Numbered from the stretch's first letter, positions 53,273 to 64,000 are shown. The stretch: DNA of 64,000 nt from Eucommia ulmoides (GCA_016647705.1 CM028334.1:15298402-15362401); one strand, 5' to 3'. A program made the numbers and translations. Notes: generated by a model not told the origin, from the sequence alone.

Positions 53273-55894
53273 ACTAACAACTAATCTAAAAATGAAAAAC
53301 TTTAACAAAGAATAAGTATATGCATGCGAGTTCCAAATTCAATTGAAGAAACCAAGTTGGTCCGCCCTCAATTTGATCAAGTTCGAGAAATAATACACAC
53401 CAAGTGGTGTTCTAGAATTTCAACACTCAATATCAATAAAAACCATTCTAAATCCATTTGAAATGTGTGTGTGTGAGAGCTCAAATGTATAACTAACCAA
53501 ACTCCGGATTGGATCATTTAGTAGACAAGCTCATGACTTAAACCTTAAAGGATTCAAGAAAACCATATGCTTGACTGGGCTCGACTATCCACTAATGTAG
53601 GTTCAGATATTCACAGAGATCAATAGAGCTTGGTTTAGCTTTGGAGAACGACCAAGGGTATCACAGGAATAGAAAACAGAAAATCGTTATAATTGAACGA
53701 TACCCGAGGCACAAACACTTGTCTCTATCTCTTTCCAATAACGCCCAAACTTTGAAAATACAACCTTGAACAAGAATTTAAGAACTTTGTATTCACTTGT
53801 CGAAAGAAACGGAATAAAAAAATATATTGACATAGGTTTTTTTCTTTTTTAAAGAAACACTGTCATACCCCCCCCAAACTTATTCAAATTTGTACAATTT
53901 TAGGGGCGTGCAAAAAGAATGACAAATGAATACATTAATACTGCACCAATAACAATTCGTCTGAAACCTCAATCGCTCACTTCAAGTCAGTATTAGTCTA
54001 TGCTACTTGATTTCACTTAATTTTGACTTTTAGGCTTAGCGACAATAGTTTAGAAAAATTTAATTGGATATAGTATTGAAACGCGTTCAGAATTGAAAAG
54101 TTTATCGGCTTCGACAGGAGAATGAGGGAATAAATTTTTCAGGTTAGCTTCAAAGGGTTCAAGCGAAAAAAATAAAGCCCTAAATCACGCCTCCGAAATT
54201 ACCTCACTTATAATTTCGCCTCAAGTCTACCCCAAATCAAGTTCTAGATTCTTCTTTTCTGTCGTGAACTTATTACTGAATAATCAACGTCAAATCATTC
54301 AAATAATTATACACTGAGTCCATGCGATCGTGCGATTTTAGGATCAAAATAATTTTTACTTAATCGACATGCTAAGCACACAAAATACACATGAATGACA
54401 TTACCTCCAACCTCGATATACAATTGAGAGATAATTTTCAACATCGAGAAATGGCCCTAGACGAATTCAATAACTCATCAAGCATATACGACTTCATACA
54501 TACACAATACTATATTAAATCAAACATTTTCCATCACTCTCATCTTTGTTTAACAACAAAAAAACAAAGTGATGTACATTCTCCCCAAACTTAAAAACAG
54601 GCAGTGTCCTTATTGACTAAGTAGCGAACCTAATAACAGTTTATAGCAATGACAAGTAAAATTGAGTGTTGACACATATCTAGGGGCTAAGACGTAAAAG
54701 TCTCACCCCTTACCGTTCGATGGGAGGAAAGTCATTGCCACTACGTATCACGTCGGAATGGAAATTGTGGCGGTTGTAAGAGGTGCAACAGAACATGTGG
54801 CATAGGCGGATAAACACTCATGTCAATCCCGAAGCGCGCACCAAAGTGCCGTTGGATTTGATCTTGCGCACATACTAATTGCAACGTTTCAACAAAATAT
54901 GAACAATGTAGCATGCAATTTTATTTCACACAATTTAACAATCCACAGAAACTTAGTTCATCACCAAAAATTAAACCAAAATCCCATAGAAATTGAAAAT
55001 CGCAAAAATGGGGTTTAACCTGATTTTTGGTGGATGATTTGGGGTGGAAATCATAAATTTTGTAAATAGAATGATGGAATTGAAGGTTTGAAACGGTTTG
55101 AAGGATGAAAATGGATAAATTTTGGAGTTTTAGAGGTGGTTGTGATGTTTTTGTATAGCGGTATGGTTTTAATCAAACAGGGACCTCACCGCCTCGGCGG
55201 TGTGAGCGCCTTTTTAAAACCAATTTTTTCTACTGTGTCACCGCCTTTCCAAAAAGTTACACTCTGTTGTTTCACCACAACGGCGGTGAAGTGTTTATGC
55301 TAAAAACTTGACAACCTGCATTTTCAATGCCGCAGTGGTGCGTCCAGCGCTGCGGCGGTGAGATTGCTGTTGGATTTTTATTTTTTTCTTCAAGTTTTCA
55401 CATAAAGGCTCCACACTATGCATTTCCACTTCATTTTTTCAATGATTTTAAGTGCGAAACACATCCCCGATTATCCTCACTCCTTAATTTACCTCCAAAC
55501 ACGCTCCGAGACCATTCCGACCTCCAAAAAAAATAATAGAAAAAATCGGGTAAAATTTGATACCCTCAATTTTGGATAAAAAAACGTGACTTACTTGATT
55601 TACCATCCCTAACTGGACTTGGTTGAGCATTTTTCGCCGAAATCCCTCATAGACAAGGAATTAGGGTTAGTATGCTCTATTGGATCATGATTCAAGGCAT
55701 TGGAGTTGGCTTCTTCTCTCTTTCCTTATCATTTTCGACATAAGAATTTCAATTTCTTCTACGTTGTATGCATTACTTGATCACAACTGACGAAACAAAT
55801 AAACAAAATAATTAAAAAGAAAATAAAACAAAAGAATTGTCTAAATTAATATTCAACTACTTAGTCGTAATATCAATTCTACGCATTCAACACC
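53273..55894 (-). other. Interior of LTR element B, non-coding
   Basis: Aligned throughout with 12386-15224 of element A on the opposite strand. No frame above about 70 codons. Palindromes occur at 55186-55360. No conserved retroelement protein motif was seen on either strand. Confidence 0.6.
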
Positions 55895-55912
55895 ATCCCC
55901 GGCAACAGTGCC
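55895..55912 (-). promoter_or_regulatory. Primer binding site of element B
   Basis: On the minus strand TGGCACTGTTGCCGGGGA, two mismatches from the tRNA-Asp complement found in element A. It lies seven bases after the LTR end. Confidence 0.75.
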
Positions 55913-55919
55913 AAAAACT

Positions 55920-57261
55920 TGTACGACGAAGCGTTTGTTACACGCTCACGTATTGACTACTCACAAGTGCACGAGATCCAATTTTAATATAGTGGATCTT
56001 TAAGATCGGATATCGTTCCCACAGGGACAGTGTGAATAATTGAATACCGCAATTTACATAGTCTCCTATTATCCAGACGGTTAAAGAAATATTTTAAATT
56101 AGACTAATTAAAATTAAGCTAACTACAATTAGTGGATTAATACTAATTAAGTTGATTACCTAGGGATTGATTTCGTTCACTTAATACATATTTAATTTTA
56201 TTTAGTTAACAATAACGGAGTTTTGGTATTCGACAATCTCGGTTCGTAAACTCACTCGCCACCTCTCTCGATTGTAAGACAAGTGAATACGTGATTTCGC
56301 GTCAACGAAGAGGTCCCCCTCAACGTCTTAACGATACTAGGTCACGTGAGTCTTGCCCCAATGTCATCGATTGCACACTCACTAACGCCCTCCCGGGTCG
56401 TTAGATCGTAATGATGTGTTTACCCTAATCCGAATCCGGAGTTACCTCTCCCGAGTATCAAACCTCGTATTCTCAAATCCAACCCTAATACCTTAACAAG
56501 CATATTAAAGTTGTAATAAAATGATAAACACAATCGGAATTAAAAGCAAAAAACTGTTAAAGAAACATATATTAAACCAAACTAGTATATACACAACTAT
56601 ATCAATCCCTAGCTAATATTTATCTAATCTAACATGATCTTGGCCATTAGAACATTAAACCAAGAGGTATTCATTATCATTTACAATAAAATATTAAATT
56701 ACAAAGAGAAAAATAAAGAGAGAAAGATCAAATCTTAAAGTGGAGTGATCCACTATCGCCAAAGATCGATCCGCCAATGTTTCCTCTTCTTTGGATGATG
56801 AATCTCTTCTTCAAGAATGGCCAAGGATCACCTCCTAAGGTTAGGGGCATCCAAGAATGTCCTGCCTCTCCAAGCCTTTTCAATGGAAGTGGGAGAATGG
56901 GTATTTATAGGTGTAAGACTTCAAAATATATATTCTGTTGTGCAGAGCTGACCGCCGCAGCGGTGGGTATGTTGGTTAGCTTTCCAAACTCTCTGATCTT
57001 TCACCACCGCGGCAGTAGGACTTGTGCTGAAAAACCCCTTCTCTGCATTCTTACCACTGCGGCAGTGGCTCTTGTGATTTTGAAACCTTATTTCTTCAAC
57101 GTTTTTTCACCGTTTTTCCACTGTTTTCGCTCGTTTGTCGCTTGTTTGCGTCCTTATACCTGAATTACATAAAAAACTACAAAAACACAATTACATATTA
57201 CTAATTTACGTGAAAACTACAAAATCCGACTTAAAAGTAGATAGGTATTTTCTACCTATCA
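55920..57261 (-). repeat. 5' LTR of element B
   Basis: Starts (minus) TGATAGGTAGAAAATACC and ends CGTCGTACA. TATAAATA (minus) is at 56902-56909, with degenerate GC palindromes at 56950-57070. It is about 60 bases shorter than the other LTR, mostly in the palindrome zone. Confidence 0.85.
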
Positions 57262-57359
57262 ATAAGGTGACTATGGAGCAAAGCAAGAACTTAGTGAAAG
57301 TTTTATTCTCTGTTTTTTTTTTTTCTTTCTTTAACAATGATTGTAGTAGGTTGTGTTTG

Positions 57360-57440
57360 GGTAAGGGATTTGTGAAATAAAGGGATTTCAAAATCCTAGA
57401 TTTTGAAATCTCTTCATTTCACAAATCTCTTGTTTGAATA
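57360..57440. repeat. Short hairpin, MITE stump
   Basis: 'agggatttgtgaaataaagggatttcaaaatcc' is mirrored directly by 'ctagattttgaaatctcttcatttcacaaatctct', giving arms of about 38 bases with no spacer. Outer 'gtttggg' and 'ttgtttgaa' extend the symmetry. Confidence 0.7.
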
Positions 57441-57654
57441 ATTGTTTAAACTGAAGTATTTGGATAATTATTTTTGGGGATTTTATTATTTAGTCCTTTA
57501 TTAGGTAGGTGTTTAAGATTCTGACCTGGGGACCACTTTTCTTCACCCATAAAATGTTTAGAAAAAAGTTCCTACATTTTGCCTATTCTGTTCATCAATA
57601 TTTACGAATATGTCATTTTGTCTTATATAACAAGACAAATATGGATAAACAGTG

Positions 57655-59085
57655 AATTAAGGTTAACGTAATTATTCTGGCACTATATTACAAAAATACA
57701 TTTTGAATTCACGTTAATGTTTTTGAATCCATGTTTTTTTGACACGTTAATGTTAACACATTTTTCATATTTTTAAAAATAGTTCACGTTAATGTTCTCT
57801 GTTAACGTTAACGTAATTATTTAGGCACTATATTACAAAAATACATTTTGAATTCACGTTAACGTTATTGAATCCATAGTTTTTTTTTGCACGCTAATGT
57901 TAACGTATTTTTCATATTTTTAAAAATCATTCACGTTAATATTAACAGTAAGTTAACGTTAACGTAATTATTCAGACACTATATTATAAAAATATATTTT
58001 AAATTCATGTTAGCGTTGTTGAATCCATGTGTTTTTTTTTTTTGCATGTTAACGTTAATGCATTTTTTATATTTTTTTAACGTTAACGTATTTTTCATAT
58101 TTTTTTTTGTATGTTTTACGTTGCCATATACATCTTCATTTGTTTGTGTACGTTTAACGTTAACGCATTTTTTGCTATCGAGCTGTGGGTTTTAACGTTG
58201 ACGTATTTTATTTTTAGGGATTTTGTATATCAACTTATCTTACTTGAATATTTACGTTAACATAGTATCACATACTCTATTTTGTGCGCATTAACGTTAA
58301 CTACCATATGTGGATATTTATCATTTTGAGCTGAATGTGTGTTTGAATTGAGTTTACGTTAACGTTAATATGCATTTTTTCTGAGAGTCTCATGTGTTAA
58401 TGTTAACGCATTCATATCCTTGCATTTGACGTTCTTTTTTGTATGTTAACCACTTTTTTTTCTTCACGTTAATGAATTTCACCTATTTTATTTTGTGTGT
58501 TACATTAATGTCAACTTATCATACCTCATCTGTTTTGTGTGGGTTTGCGTTAACATTAATGCACATTTTTTGTCTCTCTCTGTGTTAACGTTAACGCATT
58601 TAATATTGTCCAGACAAACATACGTAAAAAAATCACGCAGAAATACTATCATTAACGTAAAAATAAACACCCCCCACATCTACCACCAATCATATCCCCT
58701 ACCATAAAAAAACAGATCCCAAAAAACATACCCCAAACACAATCACTCAAGAAAAATCAAACAAATGCCAAAACTCTTCTGTGTTAAATGTTAACACATT
58801 TCACGTTGTCCGGGGAAAAACATGTGTATAAAAATCACGTTAAATACACATTTTTCTTAGGTCTTCTGTGTTAACGTTAACACATTCATGTTGTTTTGAG
58901 AAACCATATACGAAAAATCAAAAAACAAGCACATTGACATTAATTTTAATGCGCATTTTTTGGGGTATCGTCTGTGTTAACGTTAACACAATCATGTTGT
59001 CCAGAAAAATATGTGACATTTTTTGTTTGAGTTAACGTTAACATTTATTTTTCTGGGTCACCTATGTTAACGTTAACGTATTCGT
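57655..59085. repeat. Tandem/dispersed array rich in GTTAACGTTAAC
   Basis: Three tandem units of 145-151 bases start near 57661, 57801 and 57951 ('acgtaattatt.aggcactatatta', 'catttttgaattcacgtt', 'gaatccatgttttttt', 'cgtatttttcatattttt'). Beyond about 58060 the unit breaks down, but the palindromic GTTAACGTTAAC core and variants recur every 50-80 bases until 59080. No gene is present; small Phe/Leu-rich frames are compositional. Confidence 0.75.
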
Positions 59086-59654
59086 GTTGTCTGGAAAACA
59101 CACTGACTACAGACTTTATGGGTTACCCGTGCCATCCCCGTCTCCACCACTAAGACCGAATTCAAGAGAAAATCAAAGGATAAATACCCACATCACAAAA
59201 TTATGTGAGAGAAAAGGATATCCTCGTATGATCTTTCGAATTGGGATTTCCAGAGAGAACTTGAGGATGCAAGGCAATACAAAACAGAATAGATCAAATA
59301 ATATAGAGAAGCTAGGGCCCCGTTTGGTTAGTGTTCCCAACCCAACCCAACCCAACCCAAAAATTCAGGGATTGATTGTTGGGAACGCGTTTGGCAACGC
59401 ACAAAACCCAACCCAACCCAACCCGAAAATGAGAATTGTTTCTTAAAAAGCTAAAGGAAATGGAAACAAAAAATAGTTGTTTCTTTTTGTGCCCAACTCA
59501 AGTCTGCTCAAAAATGGGACACGCTTGGTATTACACAAATTATTAATGAAAGAATCGATTCTCCATTTTATTCCCACATCCCCGATCATCTTCATCCTCC
59601 ATTGCATTTCGTCGCTGCTCTTCTTCCCTAGAGTATTCATTGCTGAAGAACTTC

Positions 59655-59815
59655 GTTGTCGCTGCTCCAGGTGTTCGTCGTCGCTGCTCCAGGTGTTCGT
59701 CGTCGCTGCTCGTCGCTGCTCCAGGTGTTCGTCATCGCTACTCCAGGTGTTCGTCATCGCTGCTCGTCGCTGCTCCAGGTGTTCGTCGTTGCTGCTCCAG
59801 GTGTTCGTTGCTGCT
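59655..59815. repeat. Higher-order minisatellite, 54-bp unit
   Basis: The motif CCAGGTGTTCG starts at 59667, 59689, 59721, 59743, 59775 and 59797: spacing alternates 22 and 32, i.e. three copies of a 54-base unit, each made of two subunits. Being a multiple of three, it keeps frames open on both strands; I do not treat these as genes. Confidence 0.85.
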
Positions 59816-60299
59816 CCGAAATCCATGTACGATTCTTCTCTCTCTATCTCTTTCTCTCCCCTCTGTTGCTGTTTCTATGTCGAAATCGAAACCCTAGCTC
59901 CGAAATCCATGTTCGAAACTTCACGAAATCGATTAGGGTTAAGGATTCACGAAATCCATTTCTTGAATTTAGGTTAAGATTTCGTGGATTTTTCGTTCAG
60001 ATTTCCACTTGTTGGCTGCAGATCTATGGATTTTTCGCTTGAAATCCATAGATTTGCAACCGGATCTATAACTAATTTGTATTTTTTGCTTCAGATTTTT
60101 TGCTTTGCATTGTGAGTAGCTATTATTCCGTTGGTTTGCATTGTGATTCTCTGCTTTGCATTGTGAGATCTACGCCTTTTAATACCAAAGGTGAGTTGGT
60201 ATTATTTCCTTGTTTGCTTTGAGTTGCTGTTTCTGTTGATGTTGATATTCATGTTCATACCTAAATCGATTATTGTTCATGTTGATACCTACATCAATT

Positions 60300-60475
60300 A
60301 TTCGTTTCTATTGTTGTTGTTGTTTCTGATTCTGTTTCTATTGCTGTTGCTGTTTCTGTTACTATTTCTTTTGCTGTTTCTACCGGATCTGTTTCTGTTT
60401 CTGATTTTGTTTCTATTGCTGTTGCTGTTTCTGTTGCTGTTGCCGTTTCTGTTTCTGTTGCTGTTGCTCTTTTCT
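60300..60475. repeat. TTTCTGTTGCTG-type repeat
   Basis: Degenerate hexamers TTGCTG, TTTCTG and TTTCTA recur for 170 bases. The Leu/Phe-rich plus frame and Thr/Glu-rich minus frame result from this repeat. Confidence 0.8.
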
Positions 60476-60767
60476 GCATATAAACTTGTCCCTATTTGTT
60501 TAAACTAGTTTGTATTGTTAACTAATTTGTATTTTTACTAGATGATTGAACTAATGGTTATGATAAATGTTGATAAAGTATTTTTAACTAATGGTTCAAC
60601 TAATTTGAACTTGTCCATAGTTGAACCATATCACAGAACACGTTCATATTAGCCATATCAATGCAGATGTCAAACACTATTCATATTAGTGGCGATGATT
60701 CGGTTATTGAAGTAAAGGGAGCGGTTGATATGTGGAGTGAAAAAAATGTAACTATTTTTGTTAACTA

Positions 60768-61686
60768 ATGGAAGCTGAGGTGATTAAGAACAATAAGACG
60801 ACAACCACGTTCACCAAAGAGAGTTGGTCTTTCATGAAGCATGAAATGAATAAAAGAACTGAATGTCAGTATCACCTTGGACAACTTAAGAACAAGTTCA
60901 ATAAGTTGAGATTGGTCTATAGGAATTTTAGTTCATTGCTGAAGGAGATGGGGGCAGGAATGACATATGATTCCACCACCGGTAGGATATACGCATCTGA
61001 GGATCAGTGGAGGCGTTTGGTCGTGGTATGTTGTTTCTTCTAAGTTCCTGAAATTGTCTTGCATGTTTGTTGGCTTATTACACAATTAACAAATTATTTT
61101 CTTTGTGAATGTGTAATAGGTGAACAAGAGTGCGAAACAATTTCGGCAACACGGTTGCCCCTTATACCCCAAGTTACTACTCATTTATGGAGATACCACT
61201 GCAACGGGAGAACATGCACATGCATCTACCCAACCTCCATCGTCGTCGGACGAAATAGACCCTACTTATGGGCAAAAGCATAACGAATTGGGCGATGAAG
61301 ATGTAATGGAGGTAACTCCAAAAGGTTCAAATCAAAATAAGAAAGGAAAAAGAAAGCGTGCTCGTCAAAGTAGTGATGATGGATGGGAGTCCATGACAAC
61401 AGCTTTTCTTGAATCCACAAAAATGAGGAACGATTTACTTGGAGGTATGGCGGTAAAATACTCTAATAACACCGTGTCTTCAGCTAATAACGTAGTAGAA
61501 GTGATGGACCCAAAGGATGAACAACTAAAGCAAGCCGTGCGAGCTCTCAATGCTCTCAATATTACGGACCAAGAAAAGTTTTTAAATGCATTTGATACGC
61601 TCACCACGAACCCTGCATTCAGAGTTGCTTTTATGGAACTCTCTGCAGAAATGCAAATGGCATGGGTGATGAGAGGAAACAAATAA
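60768..61686 (+). CDS. PIF/Harbinger ORF1, Myb/SANT-like DNA-binding protein, 2 exons
   Basis: Accessory protein that binds element ends and recruits the transposase (family knowledge). Exon 1 is 60768-61025 and exon 2 is 61120-61686 (GT-AG, phase 0), 274 aa from this ATG. The trihelix/Myb-like part includes SWSFMKHEMNKRTE, YHLGQLKNKFNKLRLVYRNF and VNKSAKQFRQHGCPLYPKL. A basic nuclear-signal-like stretch (KKGKRKRARQ) follows, and the C terminus (FLNAFDTLTTNPAFRVAFM) matches the family end. Upstream, an ATG at 60670 opens ISGDDSV...MWSEKNVTIFVN and then hits TAA in a different frame; the family normally has this W-containing first helix joined to the rest. One base indel near 60755-60765 therefore probably removed the true N terminus, so this may be a pseudogene. 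Confidence 0.75.
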
Positions 61687-62035
61687 GGGCATCATTGGTT
61701 GATTTTATGCCGCGTTCAATATGTTTTAAGACAATAATTTGGTTTGTGTGTTTAAGACTATTTAGGTGGTTATTTGTTTTTTATTTGTGTATTATTGTTT
61801 ATGCCTACAATGGAGACAAATAAGTGTATTTCATTTTAAATAAGTGCTGACTTTTTTAGTTAAATTATGACAGTTTCTTACTTAAATTTGTGTTAAATTA
61901 GTGCTGAAGTAGTGATAAATTGGTGCTGATTTATGTGTTCAATTAGTGCTGAAATAGTGATAAATTGGTGCTGATTTATGTGTTCAATTTGCAATGGCAG
62001 TTTGTTAGCAGTGCTGAAATTCCAGTGTTGGTAGC

Positions 62036-62037
<2 letters not shown>

Positions 62038-62079
<42 letters not shown>
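62038..62079. repeat. 42-base T homopolymer
   Basis: Uninterrupted T-run between the two Harbinger genes. The length is likely to be unstable and prone to sequencing error. Confidence 0.8.
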
Positions 62080-62080
<1 letters not shown>

Positions 62081-62164
62081 GAGCAGTGCTGAAATTGTTG
62101 TATTGTTGTTGCTGTTTTTATTTTTTTTTGACTGATATTTTTATTCTTGTTTGTAAATTATAGG

Positions 62165-63552
62165 ATGAATTTGGCTGAAATTGAAGAAATATTTTATGAG
62201 CAGCAGCTTTTGGATTTAGATTATCTTGCTCATTTAAGAGTATTTAATAAAATGCGTAAATAAAAAAAGAAGCAAGCTTGTAGAACATCCGCTTTGCAAG
62301 GATGTATATATATGAAAGAAATTTTAGAAGGGCATGACGGACGTTGCTACGATACGTTCAGGATGCACCAAGTTACGTTTAAGATGCTTTGTGACGTTTT
62401 AATATCTAAAGGTTACCTCGACCACTCGAGGAACGTTAGTGTGCAAGAGCAAGTGGGAATGTTTTTGTATATCGTCTCCCAAAATGACTCTATGCGACTA
62501 ACCGCGGATCGCTTCCAACACTCTACGGAGACTGTATCGCGTTATTTCCGTCGTGTGTTGAAGGCCATATGTAAATTGGGTATTGAGTTGATTACACCTC
62601 CGAATTTAAACGAATGCCCTCCGGAAATAAGAAGCAATCCGAGGTTCTACCCTTATTTTAAGGTAAAGTTTTTTTGTTTTTTTTTTTAAATATGAAAAGA
62701 GTATTTACTTAAAATACATACATTTATAATTTTATCAATCCTTATTTGGGTGTTTATGTAATAGGATTGTGTGGGGGCAATTGATGGGACTCATGTTGAT
62801 GCATCAGTCCCATTAGAAGATCAAATTCCATATCGGGGCCGTAAAACAGAGACAACTCAGAATGTCATGTGCGTATGTACGTTCAATATGATTTTTACTT
62901 ACGTATATACCGGCTGGGAAGGAACGGCCAATGACTCTAGAGTGTTTTCTGAATGCGTCACTAACTTGAGAAATTTATTCCCGGTACCTCCCCCAGGTAT
63001 AAATACACACACATACATATATAATGTTTTTATTTGTAGATTTATGGGTCTTAGTTATTTATAAATATTGCACATGCAGGAAAGTATTATCTTGTGGATT
63101 CGGGCTATACGAATACACACGGTTTCTTGGCACCATACAGGGGGGAGAGGTATCACTTGAGAGATTTTAGAGGTAGACATCCAACTAGAATATAAGAGAA
63201 GTTCAATCAATGCCATTCGTCTCTGCGAAATGTTATAGAACGGTGTTTTGGTGTTCTTAAAGCTAGATTCAAAATACTCAAGAAAATGCCTCCCTATCCG
63301 GTGCGCGTGCAAAAGTATATTCCACTTGCGTGTTGTGTGCTTCATAATTTTATAAGATTGCATGATTTAAATGACAACCTCTTTGGACGATGGAGTGGGG
63401 AGGAATATGTAGAAGAGGATGAGGGACAACGCCAACAACATGCTCCAGTTGAGATTAGAACGAGTAATCAGAGTGTCATCGAAATGGGATTAAATAGGGA
63501 TTTAATTGCCGAACAAATTTGGCAGGCTTCAAATCCGGTGTGTATAAATTAA
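62165..63552 (+). pseudogene. PIF/Harbinger DDE transposase (HARBI1/DDE_Tnp_4 type), two premature stops
   Basis: The transposase cuts and pastes the element. Exons: 62165-62662, 62765-62996, 63080-63552 (GT-AG introns, the second splitting a Gly codon). Residues in order: MNLAEIEEIFYEQQLL; a helix-turn-helix-like part with VSVQEQVGMFLYIVSQ and ADRFQHSTETVSRYF; then the catalytic core GAIDGTHVDA (first Asp), GTANDSRVF (second Asp) and RNVIERCFGVLKARF (Glu). The DDE triad is complete and the C-terminal PYPVRVQ...CVLHNFIRLHD is typical. Two in-frame TAA codons, 62261-62263 and 63193-63195, break the frame; apart from them it reads through. The protein end is either VCIN at 63552 or follows a further splice. 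It has probably been inactivated only recently. Confidence 0.85.
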
Positions 63553-63917
63553 ATAAGTTTAAATATTTTCTTTATTTAGATTACAACAAATTTATCTATG
63601 GTTTAACACTCCTTTATTTTATTTTATTTTTTTGCAGCAATGAGCCCGGTGGAAAGTTCTAGTTCAGCCGTTGATATTTTTGTGAAGTTGAAGTTGTAAT
63701 TTATTTTTATAATTTTTGGGATCTTGAAGAAAACAATTAAGGATATTATTTTTATAATTTTTGTCAAGTTTTTTTTTTTTATATAATGATATATATCTCA
63801 ACTTGTGGAAGAATTGATATTATTATATATATCCCAACAAACTTAAAAAAGTTTTAAATTCTTAATTAAAATATAACCTTTTGAAAAAATTGATGAAACA
63901 ATTCTAGAATTATTCAT

Positions 63918-63992
63918 TACCAAACGCAATTCTGTTCCCAGCAAGAAACATAATTATGTGTTACCAAACGCGATTCTGTTCCCAGCACAAAA
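63918..63992. repeat. Subterminal repeats of the Harbinger element
   Basis: 'attaccaaacgcaattctgttcccagca' and 'gttaccaaacgcgattctgttcccagca' are spaced about 51 bases apart. The same unit occurs three times in the MITE at 47816-47945, suggesting transposase or ORF1 binding sites. Confidence 0.75.
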
Positions 63993-64000
63993 CAGAATTA

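Larger units (their letters stand above)
51403..57261 (-). mobile_element. LTR element B: complete, pol-less relative of element A
   Basis: Minus-strand element of 5.86 kb with perfect 5-bp target duplication ATAAG (51398-51402, 57262-57266). LTRs are 51403-52806 and 55920-57261, TG...CA. The primer site is at 55895-55912. The interior has no gag or pol domains. It carries a 390-bp tandem duplication across the 3' LTR border and many GC palindromes. By eye the two LTRs differ at roughly 10 of the first 150 bases, all transitions, so the insertion is not recent. Confidence 0.88.
59316..64000 (+). mobile_element. PIF/Harbinger element with both genes, runs off the window
   Basis: The left end GGCCCCGTTTGGTTAGTG is followed by 'cccaacccaaccc' subterminal repeats; the same end occurs in the MITE at 47414. 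It encodes a Myb/SANT-like protein (60768-61686) and a DDE transposase (62165-63552), the two-gene set of PIF/Harbinger elements, in the usual order. Subterminal repeats 'ttaccaaacgcgattctgttccc' appear at 63918 and 63970, so the right end is probably close but lies beyond the window. The left flank shows TAG (59313-59315) as possible 3-bp duplication. Both genes have lesions. Confidence 0.85.

Noticed and set aside
57655-59085. CRISPR-like regularly spaced repeats
   Set aside because: Plant nuclear DNA; spacing is irregular beyond three units and spacers are related to each other.
59443-59977. 127-codon minus and 166-codon plus frames near the Harbinger left end
   Set aside because: Generated by the 54-bp minisatellite, whose unit length is a multiple of three.
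60191-60508. 105-codon Leu/Phe-rich frame
   Set aside because: Encoded by the TTTCTG/TTGCTG repeat only.
61365-61682. Minus-strand 105-codon frame
   Set aside because: Antisense of Harbinger ORF1 exon 2.

Overview
This window is nuclear DNA from a flowering plant, most likely a eudicot; I cannot name the species. Evidence is the GT-AG intron structure, two plant-specific gene families (AP2/ERF and early-nodulin-like phytocyanin), and plant transposon classes: Mutator-like elements (MULEs) with 9-bp target duplications, PIF/Harbinger and Tourist-type elements, tRNA-derived SINEs, and LTR elements primed by tRNA-Asp. The DNA is AT-rich and mostly transposon-derived. Only three host genes look intact.

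Layout. 1-2.6 kb: an intronless AP2/ERF transcription factor gene with a short triple repeat upstream. 3.4-8.8 kb: about 1.0-kb direct repeats flanking a decayed intron-bearing pseudogene of the gag-like type often annotated as 'transposase (putative), gypsy type'. 9.9-18.0 kb: a three-level nest, in which a MULE contains a second MULE, which contains an LTR element without pol. Both MULE levels keep 9-bp target duplications; the inner MULE carries a captured host gene fragment. 18.2-19.75 kb: a third MULE filled with TTTCGAAA palindromes. 20.0-22.7 kb: a 2.69-kb solo LTR with a 5-bp target duplication. 23.8-30.25 kb: a 12-exon DEAD-box RNA helicase gene (Has1/DDX18 type) whose introns hold Tourist-like, hAT-like and SINE insertions. 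30.7-35.4 kb: a fold-back element, AT-rich non-coding DNA and an LTR remnant. 35.8-36.5 kb (minus): a two-exon early-nodulin-like phytocyanin gene. 36.9-50.2 kb: retroelement debris, including a Ty3-type gag relic, a Ty1/copia gag relic, a PIF/Harbinger transposase relic arranged as a 103-bp hairpin, and a second copy of the 2.7-kb LTR. 50.2-57.3 kb: a full SINE, then a complete minus-strand relative of the nested LTR element with perfect 5-bp target duplications. 57.4-59.1 kb: a tandem array rich in GTTAACGTTAAC. 59.3 kb to the window end: a large PIF/Harbinger element with both canonical genes (Myb/SANT-like protein and DDE transposase), each damaged by a few stops or frameshifts.

The three host genes have no evident functional link: one regulates transcription, one acts in ribosome biogenesis and one encodes a secreted, probably GPI-anchored protein. 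The most unusual material is (a) the pol-less LTR family A/B, which carries GC-rich palindromes (CACCGCCGCGGCGGTG) upstream of its TATA box and inside the element, (b) the MULE nest with a captured gene, and (c) the inverted duplication of a transposase fragment next to a longer family member. All percent identities quoted are by eye. Introns were placed from splice motifs and protein continuity, with no transcript data.
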